From Rhodobacteraceae bacterium Alg238-R152 (GTDB lineage: Bacteria > Pseudomonadota > Alphaproteobacteria > Rhodobacterales > Rhodobacteraceae), in NCBI GenBank assembly GCA_900537125.1, contig UNRJ01000001.1:310001-374000 (forward strand): a stretch of 64,000 nt of DNA. Reading direction: 5' to 3'. A program made the translations under genes and the position numbers. The notes beneath the pieces were generated by a model that was not told where the DNA came from, searched no databases, and was given only the letters and a program-made list of their open reading frames with translations. Positions within the stretch are counted from its first letter, which is position 1, and each line of letters starts with the position of its first letter. Shown here piece after piece: positions 33,649 to 41,079 of the stretch.

Positions 33649-34041
33649 ATGGACGCCGAGCTACCATTTTTTGTGACACAACCCGGATCCACTGACGTGT
33701 TGATGTTGGTGATAGGGATTTTCCTTGTTGCCGTTTTGTTGGGTGTGGGCACCCTGTATTTTACAGTGCAAACCATTCCGGACCGGATGGCGTCGGGAAG
33801 TCACAAAATACAAATGCAGTTGGTGGGCCTGTTGGGTGTGATCTCGTTGTTCACCATGAACAACGCGTTTTGGATCGCCGGGATCCTGCTGGCAGCAATC
33901 CCGTTCCATGAGCTGTTCCCAGAGCATTTTGCAACCATAACCAATGCATTTGATCCGCCAGAGGAAGATGTGGAACCGGCTGTGGACGTTTCTGATGGAT
34001 ATGAAGGCAAGACACCAGAAGAGGCGCAAAACAATGCTTGA
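33649..34041 (+). CDS. Small inner-membrane protein, YiaW/YibI (DUF3302)-like
   Basis: The 130-residue protein has two membrane helices (about 16-42 and 57-85), a short polar link with the family-like phrase TVQTIPDRMASGSH, the block GLLGVISLFTMNNAFW that resembles the second helix of E. coli YiaW/YibI, and a long acidic C-terminal tail (PEEDVEPAVDVSDG). In enterobacteria such proteins are paired with HlyD-type YiaV/YibH; here too an HlyD gene follows, overlapping by 8 nt. Assignment to DUF3302 is by pattern and context, not by a close match. Confidence 0.6.
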   Translation: MDAELPFFVTQPGSTDVLMLVIGIFLVAVLLGVGTLYFTVQTIPDRMASGSHKIQMQLVGLLGVISLFTMNNAFWIAGILLAAIPFHELFPEHFATITNAFDPPEEDVEPAVDVSDGYEGKTPEEAQNNA

Positions 34042-35260
34042 ACTGATGCTCAGTTGCTTTGTCACCTTGGTGCCAGATATCCTGTATCGCCGCTACGCAC
34101 AGGGTAAGCGCATCGGCCACGAGATCACGTTTTTCAACATCTGGTATGAGCTCCGCTGGGGCATTACTTCCTGTGCGTTATTGGCTGTGACCTTGATCAC
34201 GCTGATTTTCTATTTCCACCCCACGTCAGACAAGATCACCTCGTTTTTTCGCACGGTCACTATTCTGTCAGAGGACGGAGGGCGCGTTGCTGAGGTTTAT
34301 GTGGCCAACAACACGCGTGTGGAAGAAGGGGACCCGCTGTTCCGGCTGGACACGTCACGCCAAGAAGCGGCGGCGGAGACAGCGCGGCGGCAGATGGTTG
34401 AGGTGGACGCGGCGCTGCTGTTGGGGGCGACGGAGATATCCGGGGCACAGGCGCAGTTGGATGCGACTGAGGCGCAACTCACGCAAGCGCGGGATGACTT
34501 GCAGCGCCGGCAAAGCATTGCGGAGCGTAACAGCACTGTGGTGACGGAGCAGGAATTGGAGCAACTGTCCAATGCGGTGGATGTGGCCGAGGGACAGCGC
34601 AATGCAGCAATTGCGGCGGTGCAGGCGGCAACTCTGCGGGTGAGTGACACTCTGCCAGCGCAGCGCGACAGCGCGGAGGCGGCGTTGGCGCAGGCTGAGA
34701 CGGAGATCGCCTTGTCCACGGTTTATGCCGGGGTAAGCGGGACGGTGACGCAGTTTCAGTTGAAACCTGGCGATATCATCAACCCAATCCTGCGGCCGGC
34801 GGGCATCTTGGTGGCGGACATGCCAGGGCCGCGGCGGTTTATGGCTGGGTTTCGCCAGATCTCTGCGGGCATTGTGAAAGAAGGCATGCTGATCGAGATG
34901 ACTTGCCCGGCAAAACCCTTGACGGTGATCCCAATGCGGGTGGTGCAGGTGCAAGACACCATTGCCGCCGGACAGTTTCGGCCCGGCGACAATTTGATTG
35001 ATATTCAGGACCGCGTGCGGCCAGGCACACTACTGGCCATCATGGAGCCGATCTTCCCTGAGAAAGTGGAGGGTGTGCCTCCGGGAAGCCGCTGTACCGG
35101 CGTTGGGTTCACGGATCACACGCCGTTTATTGAAGAGAACGGGCTCACCGGCCTTCATGCCTTTATGTATAAGGCGATTGACGGGCTGGGTGTAACCAAC
35201 GCGGTGGTGATCCGTGCCATGGCAATCTTGCTTCCTGTGAAAGCACTTGTGTTCAGCTGA
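34034..35260 (+). CDS. HlyD/EmrA-type membrane fusion protein
   Basis: The 408-residue protein has an N-terminal cytoplasmic stretch, one membrane helix (about 38-58, SCALLAVTLITLIFYF), a barrel-sandwich half (SEDGGRVAEVYVANNTRVEE), a long coiled-coil hairpin (about 110-225) and the second half (VYAGVSGTVTQFQLKPGD) with a beta-barrel domain. That is the periplasmic adaptor layout. No ABC or MFS exporter gene is adjacent; the only partner is the small membrane protein before it (8-nt overlap), as in E. coli yiaWV and yibIH. Its stop is 1 nt from the converging ABM gene. Confidence 0.85.
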   Translation: MLELMLSCFVTLVPDILYRRYAQGKRIGHEITFFNIWYELRWGITSCALLAVTLITLIFYFHPTSDKITSFFRTVTILSEDGGRVAEVYVANNTRVEEGDPLFRLDTSRQEAAAETARRQMVEVDAALLLGATEISGAQAQLDATEAQLTQARDDLQRRQSIAERNSTVVTEQELEQLSNAVDVAEGQRNAAIAAVQAATLRVSDTLPAQRDSAEAALAQAETEIALSTVYAGVSGTVTQFQLKPGDIINPILRPAGILVADMPGPRRFMAGFRQISAGIVKEGMLIEMTCPAKPLTVIPMRVVQVQDTIAAGQFRPGDNLIDIQDRVRPGTLLAIMEPIFPEKVEGVPPGSRCTGVGFTDHTPFIEENGLTGLHAFMYKAIDGLGVTNAVVIRAMAILLPVKALVFS

Positions 35261-35261
35261 T

Positions 35262-35582
35262 TCATGCCGCGTGAGTTTCTAGCGACACATAGGTGTCCAT
35301 CGGGGCGTCCGGGTCAAAGTCGGTCAGGTCCATGACGGAGAAAAACTCGGCACAGACAGGGGATTGCATCTCTTTTTCCATGACGTCGGCCATGTCCGCC
35401 TCGCTGCGGAATTGAACGATGTCCAGATAGGTGCCATCTTGTGCGCGCACCAACTCCCGGCGCAGCACGCCGGGCTCTTTGGTGACAAAATCCAATTGGA
35501 ATTTGGTGGAGGCCGCGAGTAGGTCGGCCTCAGTTTTGTTGGGGGCCAGTTTGATTGGGGCCAAAACGGTGATGGGTGTCAT
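35262..35582 (-). CDS. ABM-type ferredoxin-like domain protein
   Basis: The 106-residue protein has the length and strand-helix pattern of antibiotic-biosynthesis-monooxygenase (dimeric alpha-beta barrel) proteins: VLAPIKLAPNKTEADLLAAS, GVLRRELVRAQDGTYLDIV and an acidic helix ADMADVMEKEM. Such small proteins are often cofactor-free oxygenases, decomposition enzymes or simple ligand binders; no substrate can be read here. AGGAGACTCCTA precedes the ATG at 35582; the longer frame lacks support. It is divergent from a WYL regulator that may control it. Confidence 0.65.
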   Translation of the reverse strand: MTPITVLAPIKLAPNKTEADLLAASTKFQLDFVTKEPGVLRRELVRAQDGTYLDIVQFRSEADMADVMEKEMQSPVCAEFFSVMDLTDFDPDAPMDTYVSLETHAA

Positions 35583-35591
35583 TAGGAGTCT

Positions 35592-35608
35592 CCTGTACAT
35601 GTGACAGG
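35592..35608. promoter_or_regulatory. Dyad between the ABM gene and the WYL regulator
   Basis: CCTGT (35592-35596) and ACAGG (35604-35608) frame ACATGTG in the 70-nt divergent region, overlapping the ribosome site of the ABM gene. It is a possible operator for the adjacent regulator, but short. Confidence 0.3.
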
Positions 35609-35652
35609 GATGGGATATTGAGTAATGCGTCGTTTTATGTCCTATTTGTTGC

Positions 35653-36396
35653 ATGACACAGAAACGTACTCGTGCGGATGCACAAACCCGAATGATGCGG
35701 CTCGATCAAATCGCGGTTCGACTCAAAGGTGAAGAACCGTGCACCGTGGACGATTTGGCAACGGCCCATGGGGTGAGCCGTCGCACCATTGCGCGGGACC
35801 TAGAGATCATGCGGGCGCAGGGGATGCCGATTGAGGCGGAACGTGGCCGTGGTGGCGGCGTGCGCATGGATGTGAACTGGGGTGTGGGGCGGTTGAACCT
35901 GTCTTATGCGGAGAGCGTTGATCTGTTGATCAGCCTGGCGGTAGCGGAGCAGATGAACTCGCCGCTGTTTCTGGCGAAGATGGGCTCGATCCGGCGGCAG
36001 TTGATCGCCTCGTTTTCCAAAGAGAAACGGCGAGCGGTGCAAGGTATCAAGAAACGGATTTTGATTGCGGAGCGGGCTTCGCTGCCGGTGCAGACCTCGA
36101 TGGGGGAGCCAAAGCCGCGTGTGGTTCAGACCCTGCATCAGGCGTTTCTCAATCAGAAGCTGGTGGACATTGAGTATGTGCGGGAGGACGGGGCAAAATC
36201 AAAACGCACAATTGCGCCGCATTACCTGCTGCTGTGTTCGCCGGTGTGGTACGTGCTGGCTTGGGATCATCTAAGAGACGCGCCACGCACGTTTCGTTGT
36301 GATCGGATACAGAATGCAATTGAGGGTTTTGAGGCTTTTTCTCTTCAAGACGCTAAAGTTTTTGAGCCCGCCGTGGAGCACTACAATGTGCTGTGA
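35653..36396 (+). CDS. HTH/WYL-domain transcriptional regulator (YafY-like)
   Basis: The 247-residue protein has an N-terminal DeoR-like helix-turn-helix (about 12-60, TVDDLATAHGVSRRTIARDL) and a C-terminal WYL domain (about 150-215) with VDIEYVREDGAKSKRTIAP, YLLLCSPVWYVLAWDH and FRCDRIQ, here with VWY in place of the eponymous WYL. WYL domains sense small ligands or nucleic acids. It is divergent from the ABM gene with 70 nt between starts, so it may regulate that gene and itself. The ATG at 35653 is the only good start. Confidence 0.85.
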   Translation: MTQKRTRADAQTRMMRLDQIAVRLKGEEPCTVDDLATAHGVSRRTIARDLEIMRAQGMPIEAERGRGGGVRMDVNWGVGRLNLSYAESVDLLISLAVAEQMNSPLFLAKMGSIRRQLIASFSKEKRRAVQGIKKRILIAERASLPVQTSMGEPKPRVVQTLHQAFLNQKLVDIEYVREDGAKSKRTIAPHYLLLCSPVWYVLAWDHLRDAPRTFRCDRIQNAIEGFEAFSLQDAKVFEPAVEHYNVL

Positions 36397-36414
36397 GGCG
36401 GGCTAGTGCTCAGC

Positions 36415-36735
36415 TTAATCGGAGAAGGTGTAGCTACCCATTTCGCAGAGATCGAGATTGTAGTCTTCAAGCGTAGCGCCGTCGGCAAATTCCGCCAGGA
36501 CGTCGTAAACACAGGTGGTTTGCCCGTCAGAGATCAACACGTTGATTTCATAACCCGGCGCCAAAATACCGCCGTCGATCAGGTTTTCTTCCCAACTGTC
36601 AGAACTGGACGTGCTCACGTGAAATGCGGTCACATCTGAGCTGGACTCATTTGTCAGAAGGAATTGCAGATCTTCTGCAGCTGCGGAAGTTGCGCAGACA
36701 ACTGTAGTGGCAAATACAAGTGATGCTGTTTTCAT
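36415..36735 (-). CDS. Small secreted protein with two cysteines, unknown
   Basis: I do not recognise a named family. The 106-residue protein has a clear signal peptide (MKTASLVFATTVVCATSAAA/ED). The mature 86 residues contain FLLTNESSSDVTAFHVST, a Trp-Glu segment SWEENLIDGG, and two cysteines (QTTCVYDVLAEF and LDLCEMGSYTF) that could form a disulfide. The strand-rich pattern suggests a small beta sandwich in the periplasm. AGGAGACACGTT precedes the ATG. It lies alone between the WYL regulator (converging) and aqpZ. Confidence 0.7.
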   Translation of the reverse strand: MKTASLVFATTVVCATSAAAEDLQFLLTNESSSDVTAFHVSTSSSDSWEENLIDGGILAPGYEINVLISDGQTTCVYDVLAEFADGATLEDYNLDLCEMGSYTFSD

Positions 36736-36798
36736 AACGTGTCTCCTGAGTTGGCAAATTGCTTTGGAGTAATCGGTTCCAAGTCAAATGACACGAGA

Positions 36799-36821
36799 TG
36801 CGAGGGCTGAACGCCCTCGCA
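36799..36821 (-). terminator. Hairpin after aqpZ
   Basis: TGCGAGGGC and GCCCTCGCA pair perfectly around TGAAC, 16 nt after the aqpZ stop. No T-run follows on the minus strand, so termination may be partial. Confidence 0.55.
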
Positions 36822-36836
36822 CAGTTTACACATGAA

Positions 36837-37526
36837 TTAGTCTTCGGACCCGATGACTTTCCAAAGAATGCCACCAATCGCGCCACCAATCAAAGGTGCT
36901 ACCCAGAACAACCAAAGTTGAGACAGGGCCGGACCGTCTGCAAAAAGGGCCACACCAGTTGAGCGGGCTGGGTTTACTGATGTGTTGGTGACCGGAATGG
37001 AAATCAGATGGATCAGGGTCAGACCAAGACCAATGGCGATGGGCGCAAAGCCTGCTGGAGCGCCAGCGGACGTGGTGCCAAGGATAATGAAGAGGAAAGC
37101 TGCGGTGAGCACAATCTCGATGACCAGCGCGGACATCATGGAATACCCTTGCGGTGAAGCTGTGCCATAGCCATTGGAGGCAAAACCGCCAACCCCAGCG
37201 AAGTCAGGTGCGCCAGAGACAATGAGATAGAGCACAATGGCTGCGGCAACGGCGCCTGCAACCTGAGCCACCCAGTAGGGGATCAGATCTTTGGCTTCAA
37301 AACGGCCCCCAATCATCAGGCCAAGGCTGACCGCGGGGTTAAAGTGACCACCGGAAATATGGCCAACAGCGTAGGCCATTGTCATGACCGTGAGACCAAA
37401 GGCCAAGCTGACGCCCAGCCATCCGATGCCAACATCTGCGACCCCTGCAGCGAGCACCGCGCTGCCACAGCCGCCAAGCACCAACCAAAAGGTGCCAATG
37501 AACTCTGCGCCCAATTTCTGAAACAT
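36837..37526 (-). CDS. aqpZ: Aquaporin Z
   Basis: AqpZ is a water channel of the inner membrane. The 229-residue protein has six membrane helices and both NPA half-helix motifs: [10 protein letters not shown] (about 60-69) and SVNPARSTG (about 183-191). The Arg after the second NPA and the His in the fifth-helix region (LIHLISIPV) fit water-selective aquaporins rather than glycerol facilitators. A hairpin follows and a 215-nt gap separates it from the bactofilin gene. Length and motifs make the call secure. Confidence 0.95.
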   Translation of the reverse strand: MFQKLGAEFIGTFWLVLGGCGSAVLAAGVADVGIGWLGVSLAFGLTVMTMAYAVGHISGGHFNPAVSLGLMIGGRFEAKDLIPYWVAQVAGAVAAAIVLYLIVSGAPDFAGVGGFASNGYGTASPQGYSMMSALVIEIVLTAAFLFIILGTTSAGAPAGFAPIAIGLGLTLIHLISIPVTNTSVNPARSTGVALFADGPALSQLWLFWVAPLIGGAIGGILWKVIGSED

Positions 37527-37685
37527 TTTATCACTCCCAAATATACCTTTCGGGAGCCTAGAAAGCGAATTTGGCTCTGCCTAGGGGAGAAAAAAGGGAA
37601 TTGGCGCAGAGTGAATTGGTCGTTTGGAAAGGAGGTAGACCAAACGTGGAGCGGATTGTGACGTGATTTCATATGGTTGCGCAAA

Positions 37686-37715
37686 GAAAAACCGCCGCGC
37701 GGGCGCGCAGCGGTT
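37686..37715 (-). terminator. Terminator after the bactofilin gene
   Basis: AACCGC and GCGGTT flank an inner GCGC/GCGC stem; on the minus strand a TTTTTC run follows. It closes the M23/bactofilin operon. Confidence 0.75.
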
Positions 37716-37741
37716 GATTGTCTCTGTGGCGTTTATGCCGC

Positions 37742-38284
37742 TTATTTGGCGGTTTTGGCCGCTACCGCTGCGGAAGCGGCGGTAGAAACAGGCGCTGCCG
37801 CTTTTGGGGCAGCCGCTTTGCCAACGGTCAGCGGATCGTCCTGACGTTGCACAGAGCCCTCAAAATGGGCACCGCTTTCGATCGCGATTGTCTTGTGGAT
37901 GATGTCGCCTTCGACGCGTGCGGTGGCGGTCAAGCGGACCTTCAGGCCGCGCACGCGCCCAACGATGCGACCGTTGATCACCACGTCGTCGGCGATGATT
38001 TCGCCTTTGATGGTGGCGGTTTCGCCAATTGTCAGCAGATGGGCGCGGATGTCGCCTTCGACGGTGCCTTCAACCTGAATGTCACCAGTGGTTTTGAGGT
38101 TGCCCGTGATGTGCAAGTCGGTGGACAGCACAGAGGCAGCTGGCTTGGCTTTGGGGGCAGCGGCGCTTCTGAATTCGCTGGCCTTTGCCGGCGCGGCAGG
38201 GATTGCCTTGGATTCTGAGGCCGTTGGCTTGGCCGGAGTGTCAGTTGTTGGTGCGGGGTCGTTGATTTTGCTCTTAGAAAACAT
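37742..38284 (-). CDS. Bactofilin
   Basis: Bactofilins are self-assembling cytoskeletal proteins that position cell-wall enzymes. The 180-residue protein has an Ala/Pro/Lys-rich disordered N terminus (1-52), the beta-helical DUF583 core (about 53-150) with repeating short strands (LKTTGDIQVEGTVEGDIRAH, GEIIADDVVINGRIVGRVRG, TARVEGDIIHKTIAIESGA) and an Ala-rich tail. It overlaps the upstream M23 peptidase gene by 11 nt, so the pair is made together. This matches the known link of bactofilins with LytM-type peptidases in alphaproteobacteria. Confidence 0.9.
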   Translation of the reverse strand: MFSKSKINDPAPTTDTPAKPTASESKAIPAAPAKASEFRSAAAPKAKPAASVLSTDLHITGNLKTTGDIQVEGTVEGDIRAHLLTIGETATIKGEIIADDVVINGRIVGRVRGLKVRLTATARVEGDIIHKTIAIESGAHFEGSVQRQDDPLTVGKAAAPKAAAPVSTAASAAVAAKTAK

Positions 38285-39587
38285 CTCGTCCAGCCTTGAT
38301 AAATGTCATCGGGTTTACAGCTCTCCCATTGACGCGCACTTCGTAGTGCAAATGCGTGCCGGTTGAGCGTCCAGAATTGCCCATATCACCAATATGGTCG
38401 CCGCGCGAGACTCTTTGGCCGACTTTTACGCGGATTTTCGCTTGGTGGGCGTAGCGGGTTTCAATTCCATGGTCATGTTTGATCTTTACCAGGCGTCCGT
38501 AACCCGACAGCCAGCCCGCGTGCGTGACCACTCCGTCGGCAGTGGAATAGATTGGGGTGCCATAACGGGCGGCAAAATCGGTGCCTTTGTGCATCCGGCC
38601 CCAACGCATGCCATAACCGGACGTGTAACGGAATGCGGATTTAATTGGGTTGTCAAACGGCACAGTTTCCGCCGCGATGCGATAGACGTTCAGCTGGTCC
38701 AGTTGTTCCAGAAGACGGTTGGCGCGCAGGGTTTCCGCGGAAATCTCTCCACCCTTTGTGGAGAAGCTAAGCGGCATAAGAGGGCCACCTTGCCCCTGAT
38801 AGCCGCGCCGGACCTCTTCCATTAGGTTTTTGGTGTCGAGCCCAGCGGCGGTAAACATCTTGGTCAGAGGTTCAACGGATACAGTCATGGCGTCTTCGAG
38901 CTGGCGGAAGATTTTGTCGTTTTTCTCTTCCATCAACAGGAGCTCGCGCTCCATTTCTTCAGCGGCATGCAGGGCCAGTTGCGCGTCAGCCACCACTTCA
39001 TCCCGCTGAGCAGCGGTTTCGTTAAGCGCGGTGGAGAGCACGTCCAGCATGTCGTTGCCAAGTGGCGACGAGCCAATCAGTGCAGTTTGCGTTTCAGCTT
39101 GAGCCTGATCACGGGCGATGACTTCGTCGCGGGCGGCCTCACGCTCTTGCATGGTGCGGCGCAGGGTGGATTGGATCACCTCGATGCCGGTTTCGAGCTC
39201 TTTGCGGCGAATTTCTGACGCGAGCAATTCGGACTGCATGTCCGAAATCTGTGTCAGCGCGGAGTTGAAGCGCGCTTGAGCGGCCAACGCTTCCTCAGTG
39301 CGGGTGTCGCGTTGCGAGGAGAGATCATTAAGACGCTGCTCATAGGTGAGTTGATCTCGCTTGGCCTGCTCGCGGAAGTTGCCGGAGCCAATGCTGTCCA
39401 TTAACAATATGGCGGTGGCGATGATGGCCCAAGCTACAATCGCGGAAGATCCAACAAACGCAATGAGTTGCGTGCTTGGCTTCAGGCGGATGAAGCGGGT
39501 GTCTGTGTCCGACCGAAGAAAGAGCCTGCGTTCCGGAAAGAAGCGTTCCAGGATCGCGTGCGCGCGGATCGCGAGTCGTGTTCTCAC
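38274..39587 (-). CDS. M23 (LytM-type) peptidase with membrane anchor
   Basis: The 437-residue protein has a cytoplasmic N terminus (about 40 residues), a membrane helix (42-66), a long coiled coil (about 75-240) and a C-terminal M23 domain (about 320-437) with the zinc ligands HKGTD and GTHLHYEV, plus YSTADGVVTHAG. Both metal motifs are complete, so it should be an active peptidoglycan endopeptidase. The start is GTG with AAGGAA upstream. The 11-nt overlap with the bactofilin gene suggests that the filament recruits it, as for BacA and LmdC. Confidence 0.9.
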   Translation of the reverse strand: MRTRLAIRAHAILERFFPERRLFLRSDTDTRFIRLKPSTQLIAFVGSSAIVAWAIIATAILLMDSIGSGNFREQAKRDQLTYEQRLNDLSSQRDTRTEEALAAQARFNSALTQISDMQSELLASEIRRKELETGIEVIQSTLRRTMQEREAARDEVIARDQAQAETQTALIGSSPLGNDMLDVLSTALNETAAQRDEVVADAQLALHAAEEMERELLLMEEKNDKIFRQLEDAMTVSVEPLTKMFTAAGLDTKNLMEEVRRGYQGQGGPLMPLSFSTKGGEISAETLRANRLLEQLDQLNVYRIAAETVPFDNPIKSAFRYTSGYGMRWGRMHKGTDFAARYGTPIYSTADGVVTHAGWLSGYGRLVKIKHDHGIETRYAHQAKIRVKVGQRVSRGDHIGDMGNSGRSTGTHLHYEVRVNGRAVNPMTFIKAGRDVF

Positions 39588-39616
39588 GGAAGAATTCCTT
39601 GTTTAGTCCCAACCCA

Positions 39617-39679
39617 AGATGCGCCATCCCCGGCGCATCTCCTTGTCCCCAACGCCTTTTGCAGGCGCCTTGGGGCAAG
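39617..39679 (-). promoter_or_regulatory. Two tandem hairpins between DUF455 and M23 genes
   Basis: AGATGCGCC-ATCCCC-GGCGCATCT (39617-39640) is a perfect 9-bp hairpin. CTTG-T-CCCCAA pairs with TTGGGG-CAAG (39642-39679) in a second one. They lie between the stop of the DUF455 gene and the start of the M23 gene, so they may end the first transcript or form the leader of the second. No T-run is present. Confidence 0.45.
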
Positions 39680-39776
39680 GGTTTAGCGGGCCATGTCCTG
39701 TCCGGCAAGGTTTTTGACCTTTTTGGGCAGGTAAGGCGCGGATGTGTTGCCGCGATGGGCGGTTTGCCGCCGATGC

Positions 39777-40607
39777 TTAACGGGCATAGGCAGGTGGCTC
39801 TTCGTCAGAGAGCGGCCAGTAAAAATCAGGTGGCAGACCGGCGTCTGCGCGTTTCTCTTCGTTAAAGGGAGGCTTGAGGGCACCGTGGAAATATTTTTGA
39901 ACCAAGCCGTGGAATGTGGCTTTGGGGTCAAGCGCGTGTCGGCCGCAGAGAAAGTTAAACCACTTGGCCCCATAAGCGACGTGGCCAACTTCTTCGGCAT
40001 AGATGATCCGCAAGGCTTCCAGTGTTTGTTCGTCTTTGGCATTTTCAAAAATGCGGATCATACCTGGTGTCACGTCCAGTCCGCGCGCTTCTAATACCAT
40101 GGGTACCACGGCAAGGCGGCCCATCAAGTCGTCCACGGTGTCTTCCGCTGCGCGCCACATGCCTGCGTGGGCCGGCAGAGCGCCGTAGAAGCTGCCTTTG
40201 TCTTCAAGGCTGTCGCATATCAGGTTGAAATGGTTCGATTCTTCGGCGGCAGACTTCACCCAGTCGTCATAGAACCCAAGCGGCATCTCGACGTCAGTAA
40301 AGCGGGCGATGATGTCCCAATGCAAGTCAACCGCGTTGAGTTCAATATGGGCGACAGCGTGCAGCATTGCGATGCGGCCTTGTGGACTGCCGGGCTTGCG
40401 ACGGGGTACGTCGCGGGGATTTAGCAGTTCTGGCCTCTCTGGGCGAGCCGGTTGCAGGGGGGCGGTGGCTGTGCCGATGGGCAGTGGCGCGCCAGCCTCA
40501 CGCGCCGCAAACCATGCGTCGGCGTGTTTCTTGGAAATCGCGGTTTTGGCACGGCCATCTGCGGTGGTGAGAACCTCTGCCGCCATCTCTGCAAGGGACT
40601 GGGTCAT
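39777..40607 (-). CDS. DUF455 ferritin-like protein
   Basis: The 276-residue protein is a DUF455/COG2833 member with a ferritin-like four-helix core. The metal-ligand pattern is visible: Glu and His in AHIELNAVDLHWD, AAEESNHFNLI and the late YAEEVGHVAYG (E-x-x-H type). Such proteins bind two metals and may be oxidases or hydroxylases of unknown substrate. The start ATG overlaps the bcp stop by 4 nt, so it is coupled to a peroxiredoxin gene, which suggests a role in oxidative stress. That link is inference. Confidence 0.82.
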   Translation of the reverse strand: MTQSLAEMAAEVLTTADGRAKTAISKKHADAWFAAREAGAPLPIGTATAPLQPARPERPELLNPRDVPRRKPGSPQGRIAMLHAVAHIELNAVDLHWDIIARFTDVEMPLGFYDDWVKSAAEESNHFNLICDSLEDKGSFYGALPAHAGMWRAAEDTVDDLMGRLAVVPMVLEARGLDVTPGMIRIFENAKDEQTLEALRIIYAEEVGHVAYGAKWFNFLCGRHALDPKATFHGLVQKYFHGALKPPFNEEKRADAGLPPDFYWPLSDEEPPAYAR

Positions 40608-41071
40608 TGGAGCGCTTTCGCGGCTACCAAAACCTCTTCGGCATGGCCGTCAACTTTCACCTTGGGCCAAGTGCGAACAATGGTACCGGTGCCGTCAATC
40701 AGAACGGTGGACCGCACGATGCCCATGAACGTTTTGCCATACATCTTTTTCTCAACCCAAACGCCGTAGTCTTCGCAGACGGTGCCGTTTTCATCAGACA
40801 GTAGCGGGACGGTCAGGTTTTGCTTTTCGACAAATTTGCCGTGGCTTTTGAGGCTGTCTTTGGAGATGCCAAAGACTTTTACACCTGCATTGGCAAACTC
40901 GTTGAGCAAGTGTGAAAAGGTGACGGCCTCTTTGGTGCAACCCGATGTGTTGTCGCGTGGATAGAAGAATAGGGCCACCGGAGCAGGGCGCAGAGCTGAG
41001 AGTGTAACGTCGTCACCCGACGTGGACGGCAAGCTAAAATCGGGGGCAGGTTGGGTGGCATCAATCATCAT
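40604..41071 (-). CDS. bcp: Peroxiredoxin Bcp/PrxQ type
   Basis: Bcp reduces hydrogen and organic peroxides with electrons from thioredoxin. The 155-residue protein has the peroxidatic cysteine Cys45 in PRDNTSGCTKEA. The resolving cysteine usually found five residues later (CTKEAC) is replaced by Val50. The only other Cys is Cys99 (ENGTVCEDYGVW), so this may be a 1-Cys enzyme or use Cys99. The late RSTVLIDGTGTIV and VKVDGHAEEVL are normal. It leads the bcp-DUF455 pair on the minus strand, divergent from the AsmA-like gene. Confidence 0.9.
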   Translation of the reverse strand: MMIDATQPAPDFSLPSTSGDDVTLSALRPAPVALFFYPRDNTSGCTKEAVTFSHLLNEFANAGVKVFGISKDSLKSHGKFVEKQNLTVPLLSDENGTVCEDYGVWVEKKMYGKTFMGIVRSTVLIDGTGTIVRTWPKVKVDGHAEEVLVAAKALQ

Positions 41072-41079
41072 TTTGCTCC

